A DNA stretch of 64,000 bases from Parapedobacter defluvii (GCF_014642075.1 NZ_BMIK01000020.1:37855-101854), one strand, 5' to 3'. Positions 27,613 to 40,599 are shown, numbered from the stretch's first letter. Notes: generated by a model not told the origin, from the sequence alone. Translations and numbers: made by a program.

Positions 27613-28434
27613 TTAGTCTTCTGTATAAAAAAGCGAGGATAGAGCCATTTGCGCGTCTGTCAAAAATTCCTTAGGTGTCGTGCCGGTAAATTCTTTGAAG
27701 TCTTTGATAAAATGGTTTTGGTCGTAATATTCGCTTTGGTAAGCAATTCGTGTTAAAGTTTCGTCTTTTTTATGCAGCAACAGCTTTAAAGCGGTTTGCA
27801 GTCGGATAACTTTGCCCAACTGTTTAGGACTAATCCCGATTTGCTTTAAAAATTTTCTTTCAAGCTGCCTGCGTTTTGATAGGTCTTCTTTGAGAATTGA
27901 ATGGATTGTAGCACTTCCACCGGTTGAAAAGAGTGTGTCCATTGTTGATTGTACAATGTTGTCAATTGTAGATTTTTCATTGAGTTTGTTCAAAAAAAAC
28001 GTTTCGATTATCCCTATCCGCTGTTGTATATCCGTTGCATTGATGATCCTTTGCTCCAATTCATTTGCGGTTACTTCTCCAAAAAGCTGAGCAATAGGCG
28101 TTTCTTTGTTTACCAAGTTCCTGATTGGCGTACTTATAAAGTTTGCAAAACCATAAGGGTAAAAACGGACGGCAAAAGTATTGACATAACCCATTGGCTG
28201 AATATAAAAAGGTTCCATTGTCTGTCCGAGTACCATTGAACGAGGTTGTAAAATAAAATCCGTTTCAGAGGTAAACCGTTTGATGTCATCTCCGAGAATA
28301 AAAGCCATTTCAATACAGCCATCAGGGATTATTCTCTGTCTTTCTGAACTATATTCGGGAGGTACTTCTAAAGTCCAATAGCATTTAATCACCGAACTCA
28401 GGTCTTTTTTGGGCGGATATGTCTGATAATTCAC
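27613..28434 (-). CDS. AraC-family regulator with N-terminal ligand-binding domain
   Basis: N-terminal residues 1-130 (YWTLEVPP, RIIPDGCIEMAFILGDD) match the beta-rich domain of Bacteroidota AraC proteins, often called DUF6597. The C-terminal HTH pair is LLHKKDETLTRIAYQSEYYD and HFIKDFKEFTGTTPKEFL, ending near residue 260. The VOC gene is 74 bases downstream on the same strand, so it may be the target. The effector is unknown. Confidence 0.88.
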   Translation of the reverse strand: MNYQTYPPKKDLSSVIKCYWTLEVPPEYSSERQRIIPDGCIEMAFILGDDIKRFTSETDFILQPRSMVLGQTMEPFYIQPMGYVNTFAVRFYPYGFANFISTPIRNLVNKETPIAQLFGEVTANELEQRIINATDIQQRIGIIETFFLNKLNEKSTIDNIVQSTMDTLFSTGGSATIHSILKEDLSKRRQLERKFLKQIGISPKQLGKVIRLQTALKLLLHKKDETLTRIAYQSEYYDQNHFIKDFKEFTGTTPKEFLTDAQMALSSLFYTED

Positions 28435-28580
28435 TGTCGGCTTGTGTTTGTTGTCTAAAGTGATGAACAGCGTACAAATTTACACGGATATCTCTACTTT
28501 TGTTGCATATTAAGAAAATCGAACTGTCAGTCACTTATGTGATTTTTTAATATGCCTAAATTACACAAACAATTTGTTTT

Positions 28581-28626
28581 TTCTACTTCGTTGTGGGATA
28601 GCCGGTGGTATAACGTTCACCCACAA
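28581..28626. repeat. 46-bp intergenic repeat, copy 2
   Basis: Partner of copy 1 at 27107-27152, same orientation, same CCGGTGGTATAACG core, about 10 mismatches. It ends 28 bases before the truncated GNAT gene, so the loss of that gene's front part and the repeat lie at the same junction. Confidence 0.7.
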
Positions 28627-28654
28627 TCTTCACTGCCGAAAGGTCCTCTAAATA

Positions 28655-28960
28655 GTGGGAACTTACATCATTAAACCCAATCAGATTGATTTAGGCAGCC
28701 ACATAGCCAATTGCAGTTACATGGTAAACCCGAAATATCATGGCCGGGGAACGGGCAAACTGCTTTGCGAGCATTCCATCTCTTTTGCCAAAGAAAAAAG
28801 ATTTCTTGGAATCCAATTCAACATTGTAGTGAGTACAAACGAGGCCGCCGTAAGCCTTTGGAAAAAATTAGGGTTTGAAATAATCGGCAAAACCCCAAAA
28901 GGATTTAGACACAAAGAGCTTGGTTTTGTGGACACCTATATAATGTTCAGGCCGTTGTAA
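28655..28960 (+). pseudogene. GNAT acetyltransferase, N-terminally truncated
   Basis: The 101 residues correspond to the C-terminal two-thirds of a GNAT fold. The acetyl-CoA loop HGRGTGKLLCEHSI (near residue 29) and the later NEAAVSLWKKLGFEIIG are intact, but the first 50-60 residues of the fold (helices 1-2 and the early strands) are missing. The frame starts at a GTG with an in-frame TAA two codons upstream, so no longer protein exists here. The break lies beside repeat copy 2. A short functional protein is unlikely. Confidence 0.7.
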
Positions 28961-29056
28961 AACAAAAGGTTACCACACAACAATGCAGAAAGAGGTTTTG
29001 CCGAAATTGTTGATTCCGGCAAACCCCTGCACATGATTCTGGATGCAGCCCGATCT

Positions 29057-30298
29057 TTAATGATTATGTCCGTCCGTATTGTTCAGTTTGGCATTGATGA
29101 AAAAGGCTCCCTTCACTGCAATTTTTGTCCCAGCGGGTAATTCCATGACCGGTGTGATGGCCGTATAACCCAGGCTGGTTTCCCCTTTGGCCACCGCTAT
29201 CCTTTCGAAATTTATGCTGCCTTCCTCTTCATCCCCGTGGCTGCGCACATTCCCATCTTCTTCCGGTTCTTTATCCGTAACGACGAAGATGTAATAGTTA
29301 CCGTCTGCCTCCACAATGGCGTCATTCGGTACGGCCAAGGTCGCCACATCTTCATGACGGATCTGGCCATTGATGTCCATACCGTCAATCAAACCAGTCT
29401 TGTCGCCTTTGATGGTACAATGCACCGGTACGGATTTTCCCTCACCCTCGAAAGCAGCTCCGATGCTGAACACCTCCGCCTCATAGAGGCGACCGGGGTT
29501 ATTGGTCAACGAAAAATTTACAGTCTGCCCAATCCTGACAGATGGAAGATCTTTTTCAAACACATTCAAATCCGCATGGATATCGGCATTGTTAACGATC
29601 TCCGCTACGGGCGAGGAAACATCCACATAACTGCCCACCTTGGCAAATACGTTGCTTACCGTGCCTTCAATGGGACTTTTTACCGGAAGAGATGCCTGCA
29701 GGTTGCCCTTGTTCAGACCGGCGGGATCGAGTCCCATCAGTTGCAGTTGCTGTTTCAGGGATGCCCGTCGGGTCTGTAATGCATTGAGCTCCGCCTCGGC
29801 ATTCTGAAGATTCCGTAGTGCACCTGCATTTCCCGCGTTCAGTTCCTGCTGCCGTTTCTGCTCCTGCGAGGCAAAGGTGATCCGGCTTTCCAGGGTCAGG
29901 TATTCTTCCTGAAGCTGGACGAACTTCGGGTCGGCGATTGTTGCGATCACCTGCCCCTTTTTGACCACACTGCCCACCTGTACCAACAGGCGCTGGATGC
30001 CCCCCCCATAGAGCGAGGTGGCGTTGGCTTTGCTGAAATTGGGTACTTCGAGCCTCCCTACCACTGTGATGGAAGCATCGATCTTCCGGCGCTCGATCGC
30101 TCCGATCTGTACGCCGACTGCCTTGAGCTGCTCCGCATTGAGCACCGCGATCGTTGCCCCACCTTCCTCGTGGCCCTCTTCGCCATGTTCCCCGGATGCA
30201 CCGTGGCCATCCCCATCATCCGCTGAATGACCACCCCCGCAGGCAAGAAAAAACAGCAAGCCTGCCAAGGCTACTCCTGCTAAAATAATCCGTTTCAT
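29057..30298 (-). CDS. czcB: RND efflux periplasmic adaptor, CzcB-like lipoprotein
   Basis: This membrane fusion protein links the inner-membrane RND pump to the outer membrane. The start MKRIILAGVALAGLLFFLAC is a lipoprotein signal with lipobox Cys at residue 20, followed by a His- and acid-rich metal-binding linker (DDGDGHGASGEHGEEGHEEG). The lipoyl-like halves are SLYGGGIQRLLVQVGSVVKKGQ and LPVKSPIEGTVSNVFAKVGSYV, separated by a coiled-coil hairpin (residues 130-180). A late domain carries another His-rich stretch. It begins 18 bases after the CzcA stop, so it is co-transcribed with the pump. Confidence 0.92.
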   Translation of the reverse strand: MKRIILAGVALAGLLFFLACGGGHSADDGDGHGASGEHGEEGHEEGGATIAVLNAEQLKAVGVQIGAIERRKIDASITVVGRLEVPNFSKANATSLYGGGIQRLLVQVGSVVKKGQVIATIADPKFVQLQEEYLTLESRITFASQEQKRQQELNAGNAGALRNLQNAEAELNALQTRRASLKQQLQLMGLDPAGLNKGNLQASLPVKSPIEGTVSNVFAKVGSYVDVSSPVAEIVNNADIHADLNVFEKDLPSVRIGQTVNFSLTNNPGRLYEAEVFSIGAAFEGEGKSVPVHCTIKGDKTGLIDGMDINGQIRHEDVATLAVPNDAIVEADGNYYIFVVTDKEPEEDGNVRSHGDEEEGSINFERIAVAKGETSLGYTAITPVMELPAGTKIAVKGAFFINAKLNNTDGHNH

Positions 30299-30316
30299 TA
30301 TCTTCTTATCTTTATA

Positions 30317-34630
<4,314 letters not shown>

Positions 34631-34766
34631 GTTTGTTTTGATTAATGCAAACCACTTAATCTGTTCGTTTCCCATCTGCAACGGGAAAAAAGCCGATCAC
34701 AGGCAGCTTACCTACACCCGTATCGAAGATACAGAGCAGGACTCCCCGGATCTGGAAAATCAGTTG

Positions 34767-35090
34767 TTATGCATTAATCTTGGGCGGTTGCCAGATGTTA
34801 TGGATAAATGAAGGGGTAAAGGTAAAACGGTAAATAGGGTACTGCCACTCGGACAATGGAGCCGGACCGATCGCACCGTAATGCCATGAAAACTTGATAA
34901 CAACGGGGGTGCTGCAGCAACCGCATGTGCAGAAGGGGCTGCAAAGGTCTCCGGTCGCACGTTGGTTTTCGTGTGCATGTGAACCGTTCGATTCATGGGT
35001 ATGAACCGCGGTTTTAGCATAGCTATCCGCACAGGGCAGCATGGCTAATACCAGTAATACAGAGCCAAATATGAACCGTATCGTTTTCAC
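34767..35090 (-). CDS. Small secreted Cys/His-rich protein with C-terminal Ile-Trp-Gln-Pro-Pro-Lys-Ile end (DUF6660-like)
   Basis: The N-terminus MKTIRFIFGSVLLVLAMLPC is a Sec signal or lipoprotein-like leader. The mature part has THESNGSHAHE, then CSPFCTCGCC, a dense Cys cluster (residues 50-59), and the end FIHNIWQPPKINA. It resembles, from memory, the DUF6660 family of small periplasmic proteins near metal pumps. It is 86 bases upstream of CzcA and in the same transcript direction, so it may be the first gene of the czc operon. A periplasmic metal-binding or sensing role is inferred. Confidence 0.8.
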   Translation of the reverse strand: MKTIRFIFGSVLLVLAMLPCADSYAKTAVHTHESNGSHAHENQRATGDLCSPFCTCGCCSTPVVIKFSWHYGAIGPAPLSEWQYPIYRFTFTPSFIHNIWQPPKINA

Positions 35091-35190
35091 AACGCTGCAA
35101 AAGTAATCAATCCATTCAAAAGCAACCGAAAGATATCACAAAAATGGTCCATCCAAATTAACTTTGCAATCGGGTTGCACGGTTCAAGAA

Positions 35191-36132
35191 TCAGATGGGA
35201 ATATAGCCACTCAATGCAATTAACTTTTTCCCCTCCTCCGTTTGCAGGTATTTATAAAGTTTGTGTGCCATGGCATCCGGATCCAGATCGCTCCGGATAC
35301 ACGCATACACTTCAGCCACAAGCGGATAACTGCCGTTGGAGATCGTTTTTTCAGTTGGAGTTACACCGTCTACTGCTAAAGTCTTTACGAGCGTGCGGTC
35401 ACGGACAATTTGCTCTTTATAGTAATACACCGTATAACATAAGCTGTTCGGTTCAAACCGGACCCTATTGAATACCAACATCATGGAGCCCAGCATTTCC
35501 TCCTCCCATTTAGGCATGTCCAACCCATTCATCACCAGTGATTCCATCAGCTCCTGGCTGCCCGAATTCCGATTCCTTACGAACGGTATAATAGCCTCAT
35601 TTTCTCCACCTACCTCCTGCCAGTTTGTGACATTCCCCATGTAGATGTCCTGGATCTGTTTGGTTGTCAACGAGCTGACCGGATTTGGGGGATTGGCAAT
35701 GAAGATAAACGCATCAAGCGCAATAGGCGTTTCAATAATGGTAACTCCGGCCTTAGCAGCATGGGCCTTTTCATCGTCGGACATCTTCCGGGCAGAAAAG
35801 ATAAGATCCGCCTCTTTATCGATCAAGTTAATGATGGAGTTGTGGGTTTGGGAGGTTTTTATGCGCTCAACGAAAAACTCTCTTGGAATATCGTCAAAAT
35901 TCGGAAGGATGGCCCATGTGCCATCTAAATAAAGTTGTTGCTGCCAGGTGTATCGCCCTCCCAATAATTCTGCTGCCACTAAATAATGCAGCGGTTGTGT
36001 AGATGTGGATCCATCTACCTTCGGATAGTTTTCTGTGGTCAACCCATCGATCCTGAATACGGGCCGGGGTTCATCTTTTTTGCAAGAGATAAAAGCAACG
36101 ATAAGAAGAAGTGCGAGTTTTCGTGTTATCAT
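35191..36132 (-). CDS. PstS-like phosphate-type substrate-binding lipoprotein
   Basis: The start MITRKLALLLIVAFISC carries a lipobox Cys at residue 17, so the protein is likely anchored in the periplasm or outer membrane. The body is a type 2 periplasmic binding fold: KVDGSTSTQPL (anion-binding loop near residue 39), then VRNRNSGSQELMESL near residue 185, and a C-terminal LQTEEGKKLIALSGYIPI. PstS binds phosphate for the PstCAB transporter; none of the Pst permease or ATPase genes are here, so the partner is unknown. The middle is more divergent than classical PstS, and sulfate- or tungstate-type binders are alternatives. Confidence 0.75.
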   Translation of the reverse strand: MITRKLALLLIVAFISCKKDEPRPVFRIDGLTTENYPKVDGSTSTQPLHYLVAAELLGGRYTWQQQLYLDGTWAILPNFDDIPREFFVERIKTSQTHNSIINLIDKEADLIFSARKMSDDEKAHAAKAGVTIIETPIALDAFIFIANPPNPVSSLTTKQIQDIYMGNVTNWQEVGGENEAIIPFVRNRNSGSQELMESLVMNGLDMPKWEEEMLGSMMLVFNRVRFEPNSLCYTVYYYKEQIVRDRTLVKTLAVDGVTPTEKTISNGSYPLVAEVYACIRSDLDPDAMAHKLYKYLQTEEGKKLIALSGYIPI

Positions 36133-36161
36133 ATAAAGAATATTTTTTGCAATTTAAACTT

Positions 36162-36899
36162 TTACCGTGAATGGGTTTCATTCCAATAATAACTATCCGG
36201 ATAAATGCGTTGTCCGAAGATAGCAGTACCTACCCTGACGATAGTGGCCCCCTCTGCTATGGCGGTTTCCAAATCGCCGCTCATGCCCATTGACAACTCT
36301 TCCATCGCTACATCGGGGATTTTCTGTGCAATGATTTGTTGCTGGATTGTTTTGAGCAACCGGAAACATCTACGGACTTTTTCCGCCTCAGCACTAAACA
36401 GACCAATCGTCATTAACCCTTTTATTTTCAATGTATTTAACTGCGAAACCTGTGCTACCAATTCACTAGCACGATCGGGATTCACTCCGAATTTACTTTC
36501 TTCATACGACGTATTTACCTGTATCAAGACTTCTATTGTTTTATTTTCAAACTGTAATCGTTGGTGTAATTTTTCCGCCAGCTCCAGCCGGTCGAGTGAC
36601 TGAATACAGGCTACATTGTATTTCAGAATGTCCTTGACTTTGTTGGTTTGCAAATGCCCTATGAAATGATTGGTATGTGGAACCTCTTTCAATGCCTCGT
36701 ATTTTTCTCTGAGCTCCTGCACTTTGTTTTCCGCAATCAAGGTTTGCCCCGCCTGTAATGCAAGCTTAATGCGCTCGGCTGGAACGGTTTTGGTAGCCAA
36801 CAGCAATTTCACTTCGTTGGGATCCCTGTTGTTCGTTATACAGGCATTATTTATACGTTCCTGGATAGCGGCTATATTCCGCAATATTTCTTCATTCAT
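36162..36899 (-). CDS. YggS-type PLP homeostasis protein
   Basis: A 245-residue cytoplasmic pyridoxal phosphate-binding protein. The PLP Lys is in LLLATKTVPAERI near residue 32, and HFIGHLQTNKVKDIL near residue 77 and STGMSGDLETAI-like MGMSGDLETAI near residue 205 are the conserved pocket. It keeps PLP and amino-acid pools in balance without catalysis. It stands near the PstS-like lipoprotein, 30 bases apart, but a functional link is not evident. Confidence 0.93.
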   Translation of the reverse strand: MNEEILRNIAAIQERINNACITNNRDPNEVKLLLATKTVPAERIKLALQAGQTLIAENKVQELREKYEALKEVPHTNHFIGHLQTNKVKDILKYNVACIQSLDRLELAEKLHQRLQFENKTIEVLIQVNTSYEESKFGVNPDRASELVAQVSQLNTLKIKGLMTIGLFSAEAEKVRRCFRLLKTIQQQIIAQKIPDVAMEELSMGMSGDLETAIAEGATIVRVGTAIFGQRIYPDSYYWNETHSR

Positions 36900-37147
36900 G
36901 CTTCTATAGGGTTCCGGATTGCGTCCAATAACGGGGATATACTGACTGCCCGTACTTTACCGGGTTTACCCTGACGTCTCACATCCGTCGATAGCTAAAT
37001 TACAAAAAATCCATCGCGAAAACGAACGTTTATCCCCCCATCAGTTGACCGGTACCTGCTTATATAATGCAATGTGTTCGAGGTGTTGCAACTCATTCGA
37101 TAAAAGGCTATCTTAACCGGAAATTTAAACATATTCTACCATCCCTA

Positions 37148-38491
37148 ATGGCTAGGCATTACAGACCGTCCTACCTGTGGGCGAAACTCAAGGGATCCCC
37201 GAATGAATTCTCATTGCAGGGCAGGATATTCCATTCGATTTGCATTTTTGGGATGATAGGGTTGTTGATTTCCGCCCCTATCAATTATTCCCTTCACCAG
37301 TACGAAGCTCTTTACATCTTGTTCGTTGCCATCGCCTTACTCATAATTTTCTTTGTGTTATCCCGTGTCGCGAAGCGGGTAGAATTGGCAATTGGGATGT
37401 TCGGTGTGGCTATCAATATTTTTTTTGCACTTATTTTCTTATTCGCTGGAGGAATAAACGGCCCCAATTTGCTCAGTTTTTTGATCGCGCTATTCCTGAT
37501 GATCATCATTTCATCCAGCAAACGGTCCAAAATGATGTGGTGTGCGATCAATATCTGCCTAATGGGCGGGCTGTTGTATGTACAATACCGGCATCCAAAC
37601 TGGGTATCGTTTGAATATGAAAAACTGACGGACCGCCTATGGGATCATTGGTTCCAATACATTATCCTAGCTTCGGTATTGTACTACGGCACTTCCTATA
37701 TCATCACCAATTATGAATTTGAGCGAAAGTCGGCTGCGGACCGCTCGGAATCGATACGCCAGCAAAACCTCGAAATCAGCGTGCAGAAAGAAGAGCTTGA
37801 ACGCCTGAATGCAGAAAAAGACCGGCTGTTTTCCATTATCGCACACGATTTACGTGTTCCGGTGGGAAATGTGTACAACTATATGAACCTGTTGTTCGAG
37901 ACGGCGCTGGAACCGGATAAACGTCAATATATCGAGCAGGAATTGAAAAAGCAGTTGGCGGGGACATCGGCAATGCTGACCAACCTGTTGACGTGGGCCC
38001 AGCAGCAGATTAAGGGGATCACCGTAAAATCCGAACCGGTGAATATACGCACCTGTATCCGCGATGCCCTGGAAATTGAGTTTGAAACTGCCCAAACCAA
38101 AGGAGTGAAACTGGAGTTGCCAGGCGAAGATGTGGTGGTCAGTACCGATCGATACGTACTCCAGATTGTTATCCGTAATTTGGTAAACAACGCCCTGAAG
38201 TTTACCGCGCCCAATGGTTTCGTCCGTGTGACGGCAGCGGCAACAGCGAATGCTATTGTTGTCGCCGTGGCAGATAACGGCCTGGGTATACCCGAAGAAG
38301 TGCAAGCCACGATATTTACCCTCCATACCGATCCTAAAACCGGCACACGGAATGAAAAGGGCGTGGGATTGGGGTTACTGCTGTGCAGAGGCTTAGCCGA
38401 AGCGCTGGGAGGAACACTCCGTTTTAAAAGTACATCCGGTGAAGGGACTACCTTTTCCCTGGAACTACCGGTGGAAAAAAACAACTATTAA
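37148..38491 (+). CDS. Membrane-bound sensor histidine kinase
   Basis: After a short cytoplasmic lead, six or so membrane helices fill about residues 25-190 (FGMIGLLISAPI and LFVAIALLIIFFVL are the first two). A coiled linker (RQQNLEISVQKEELERLNAEK) follows, then HisKA with the phospho-His in FSIIAHDLRVPVGN and the ATPase domain with NLVNNALKFTAPNG, ADNGLGIPEEVQ and GVGLGLLLCRGLAEALGG. The receiver partner is not adjacent. ATG 37148 (MARHYRPSYLW) is preferred; the frame is open to 37067. The signal is unknown. Confidence 0.85.
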   Translation: MARHYRPSYLWAKLKGSPNEFSLQGRIFHSICIFGMIGLLISAPINYSLHQYEALYILFVAIALLIIFFVLSRVAKRVELAIGMFGVAINIFFALIFLFAGGINGPNLLSFLIALFLMIIISSSKRSKMMWCAINICLMGGLLYVQYRHPNWVSFEYEKLTDRLWDHWFQYIILASVLYYGTSYIITNYEFERKSAADRSESIRQQNLEISVQKEELERLNAEKDRLFSIIAHDLRVPVGNVYNYMNLLFETALEPDKRQYIEQELKKQLAGTSAMLTNLLTWAQQQIKGITVKSEPVNIRTCIRDALEIEFETAQTKGVKLELPGEDVVVSTDRYVLQIVIRNLVNNALKFTAPNGFVRVTAAATANAIVVAVADNGLGIPEEVQATIFTLHTDPKTGTRNEKGVGLGLLLCRGLAEALGGTLRFKSTSGEGTTFSLELPVEKNNY

Positions 38492-38593
38492 AAAAAATAT
38501 GTCACAAACATTCTTCACCTGCCGTTGTTGGTCATCTCGACACCCGGAACAAAATATCCGGCATGAACTGTTTACTTTTTAATTGAAAAAACT

Positions 38594-39118
38594 ATGGCAA
38601 ACAAAACGGAAAAATCGCAAAACATGCCCAACGGACACCTGCATGAATTGTTTGTGGATGAGCTGCGTGACATTCTCGGAGCAGAGCGCCAATTATTGAA
38701 GGGCTTGAAAAAAATGGCTTCCGCCGCCATCAGTGACTCGCTGACCCAAGCTTTTGAAAACCACTATGCGCAAACCGAAGGTCAGATCGAACGGCTAAAA
38801 CAGGTCTTTCAATCCATCGGGCTGTCTGCCCGTGGAAAAAAATGCAAGGCGATGGAAGGCTTGCTAGAAGAAGCAGAAGAAATCATCGACAGCTTTGAAG
38901 ACCAAACGAATCTCCTGGATGCCGCGCTGATTGCCGCGGCCCAAAAAGTGGAACACTACGAGATTGCCAGTTATGGTTGCCTGGTTACTTATGCTAAACT
39001 CATGGAGCACCGGGAAGCTGCAGAACTGCTCGGCGCAACACTTGCTGAGGAAAAGGAGACGGATAACCTACTCACGGATATTGCCATGAAGGAATCCAAT
39101 ACCGGACAAGCAGCATAA
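38594..39118 (+). CDS. Ferritin-like DUF892 protein (YciE/YciF family)
   Basis: A four-helix bundle of 174 residues with the pattern ELFVDELRDILGAERQLLKGLKKM at the start, ending AAQKVEHYEIASYGCLVTYAKLM and LAEEKETDNLLTDIA; the Glu and His residues that bridge a di-iron centre in this family are present. YciF-type proteins are general-stress proteins of unclear enzymatic role. It follows the histidine kinase by 103 bases on the same strand, and a strong terminator comes after it. Confidence 0.9.
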   Translation: MANKTEKSQNMPNGHLHELFVDELRDILGAERQLLKGLKKMASAAISDSLTQAFENHYAQTEGQIERLKQVFQSIGLSARGKKCKAMEGLLEEAEEIIDSFEDQTNLLDAALIAAAQKVEHYEIASYGCLVTYAKLMEHREAAELLGATLAEEKETDNLLTDIAMKESNTGQAA

Positions 39119-39144
39119 ATGATCCAACAAATAATGCACAATCA

Positions 39145-39181
39145 CCTAAGCGTCCCCACGTATCGGGGCCGCTTAGGTTTG
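39145..39181. terminator. Intrinsic terminator between DUF892 gene and cinA-like gene
   Basis: CCTAAGCG (39145-39152) pairs with CGCTTAGG (39170-39177), with an inner CCCC/GGGG step, and is followed by TTT. It ends transcription of the DUF892 gene. Confidence 0.75.
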
Positions 39182-39209
39182 CAACAGCCCGTACTCAAAA
39201 GCACAACGA

Positions 39210-39689
39210 ATGCCATATCCAAAGCTAGCTGTTGAAGAGTGTGCACGGCGATTGGCTGAGAAACAGCTGACGATCTGCTTTGCCGAAAGTGCCACGGCGG
39301 GACAACTTGCGTATGCATTTTCGCAGACTGAATATGCGGGAACCGTTTTAAAAGGGGGACTCATCTGCTATGACGCCTGCCTGAAAGAGGACATACTCGC
39401 TGTCCCCGCTGAATTGATCGACAAATTCACACCGGAATCCATAGAAGTTACGCGGGAGATGGCCTTGCAGCTCGCAAATGTCATCCGGGCGGATCTTTTC
39501 GTCTCGGTGACCGGCCTGACCAAACCGGGAGGCAGTGAAACACCGGAAAAACCTGTCGGCACTATGTTTTATGTCGTTTTTTACAGGGGGGTGTTGCACG
39601 AAAAGCGGATCTTTTCGACCGGATCGCCCGAAGTGATTGTTTGGCATACCATCGAACAGATTGCCCGTACCATCAGCCAGATCGTTTAA
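39210..39689 (+). CDS. CinA-family nicotinamide-nucleotide amidohydrolase domain
   Basis: A 159-residue stand-alone C-terminal CinA domain: FAESATAGQLAYAFSQTEYAG (catalytic Ser region), GGLICYDACLKEDIL, SVTGLTKPGG and the end HTIEQIARTISQIV. It deamidates nicotinamide mononucleotide to nicotinate mononucleotide in NAD salvage; the N-terminal CinA domain is absent, as in many short members. It starts after the terminator and ends 54 bases before the convergent AHSA1 gene. Confidence 0.88.
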   Translation: MPYPKLAVEECARRLAEKQLTICFAESATAGQLAYAFSQTEYAGTVLKGGLICYDACLKEDILAVPAELIDKFTPESIEVTREMALQLANVIRADLFVSVTGLTKPGGSETPEKPVGTMFYVVFYRGVLHEKRIFSTGSPEVIVWHTIEQIARTISQIV

Positions 39690-39742
39690 CCCGCCGGGTT
39701 TCAGGCATGCCATAAGGAAACTGTCCGCTGTACCCCCCTTTT

Positions 39743-40228
39743 TCATATCTCGGCAGTTAACTGTTGATTGAGTTTGTTAAACATCTTAATCCAGCTTTGA
39801 TAAGCACCTGTTTTCTTCGCTTCCTCTTCGGAAACAGTTTGATGAATCGTTGCTTCTGTTTGATTTCCTATTGATTCAAAAGTCACCGTGGTAAGGATTT
39901 CGACAGGCCATTCTGCCGACTTTCCTGCTGTTAATGCGTCTGTCACATCACCACTTTCGTTCGAAAGCTGAGAGGTGAAAACCAGCTTTTTAGGTTGCAA
40001 TATTTCCAAATAAGTACCGATAATCCAACAATCACCATGCAGCGGGTCATGAATGCAGGAATGGAAGTGCCCCCCTTTTTTGACTTCAATAAATTTGTAT
40101 TCGATGGTGCATCCATCCGGAGCATACCAACGCTTGAGCTTTTCAGGGTCAGTCCACGCTTCAAAAACTACCCCGATCGGGGCATCAAACAAGTAGGTGA
40201 TTAAAAGTTCTTTGTCTTGTGATCTCAT
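39743..40228 (-). CDS. SRPBCC / AHSA1-type protein
   Basis: The 161-residue START-like fold has the AHSA1 N-terminus (ITYLFDAPIGVVFEAWTDPEKLKRWYAPDGC) and ends YQSWIKMFNKLNQQL. Such proteins bind small hydrophobic ligands. The ArsR regulator gene ends 2 bases before its start on the same strand, and this ArsR-AHSA1 pair is a common Bacteroidota operon. It is cytoplasmic; the ligand is unknown. Confidence 0.9.
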   Translation of the reverse strand: MRSQDKELLITYLFDAPIGVVFEAWTDPEKLKRWYAPDGCTIEYKFIEVKKGGHFHSCIHDPLHGDCWIIGTYLEILQPKKLVFTSQLSNESGDVTDALTAGKSAEWPVEILTTVTFESIGNQTEATIHQTVSEEEAKKTGAYQSWIKMFNKLNQQLTAEI

Positions 40229-40230
40229 AT

Positions 40231-40551
40231 TTATTGCTTTTTTGTTTCAGCCAAAAAATTGTCCAATTTCTTAAAACGCTGGCCCCATAGCTTACGGGAT
40301 GCGTTCACCCAATCAACTACTTCATCTAGTTGTTCCAGCCGAGCCTCACAAAATTGTTCCCGGCCTTTTTGAGTAAAAGAAATCATTCCGCATTCATATA
40401 GAACTTTGAGATGCTTAGCAATTCCCTGTCTCGTGATTCCCGAATCTTCTACGATTTGACCAATATTTAAGGGCCCACCCGACAACTTCTGAATGATCAT
40501 TCTCCTAGTAGGATCTGCAATAGCTTGATAAACGTCTCGCCTTTCTATCAT
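40231..40551 (-). CDS. ArsR-family winged-helix regulator
   Basis: A metalloregulator-fold DNA-binding protein without the metal Cys: the HTH is GGPLNIGQIVEDSGITRQGIAKHLKVLYECG (about residues 26-56) with the wing FTQKGREQFCEA. The ATG at 40551 (MIERRDVYQAIADPTRRMI) is used because the earlier frame to 40590 runs into its own operator. It forms an operon with the AHSA1 gene and probably represses it through the palindromic sites directly upstream. Confidence 0.9.
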   Translation of the reverse strand: MIERRDVYQAIADPTRRMIIQKLSGGPLNIGQIVEDSGITRQGIAKHLKVLYECGMISFTQKGREQFCEARLEQLDEVVDWVNASRKLWGQRFKKLDNFLAETKKQ

Positions 40552-40555
40552 AATA

Positions 40556-40597
40556 CAACCAAATGGTTGTACAACCACAAGCACAACCATTTGGTTG
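40556..40597. promoter_or_regulatory. Palindromic operator of the ArsR-AHSA1 operon
   Basis: Two 14-base palindromes, CAACCAAATGGTTG (40556-40569) and CAACCATTTGGTTG (40584-40597), each CAACCA-NN-TGGTTG, are mirror images of each other and begin 5 bases before the ArsR ATG. The arrangement is what a dimeric winged-helix repressor would bind, so autoregulation is likely. The promoter must overlap them. Confidence 0.8.
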
Positions 40598-40599
40598 CA

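Noticed and set aside
35191..36132. Start of a complete pst phosphate operon
   Set aside because: No PstC, PstA, PstB or PhoU gene lies on either side; only the binding protein is present.
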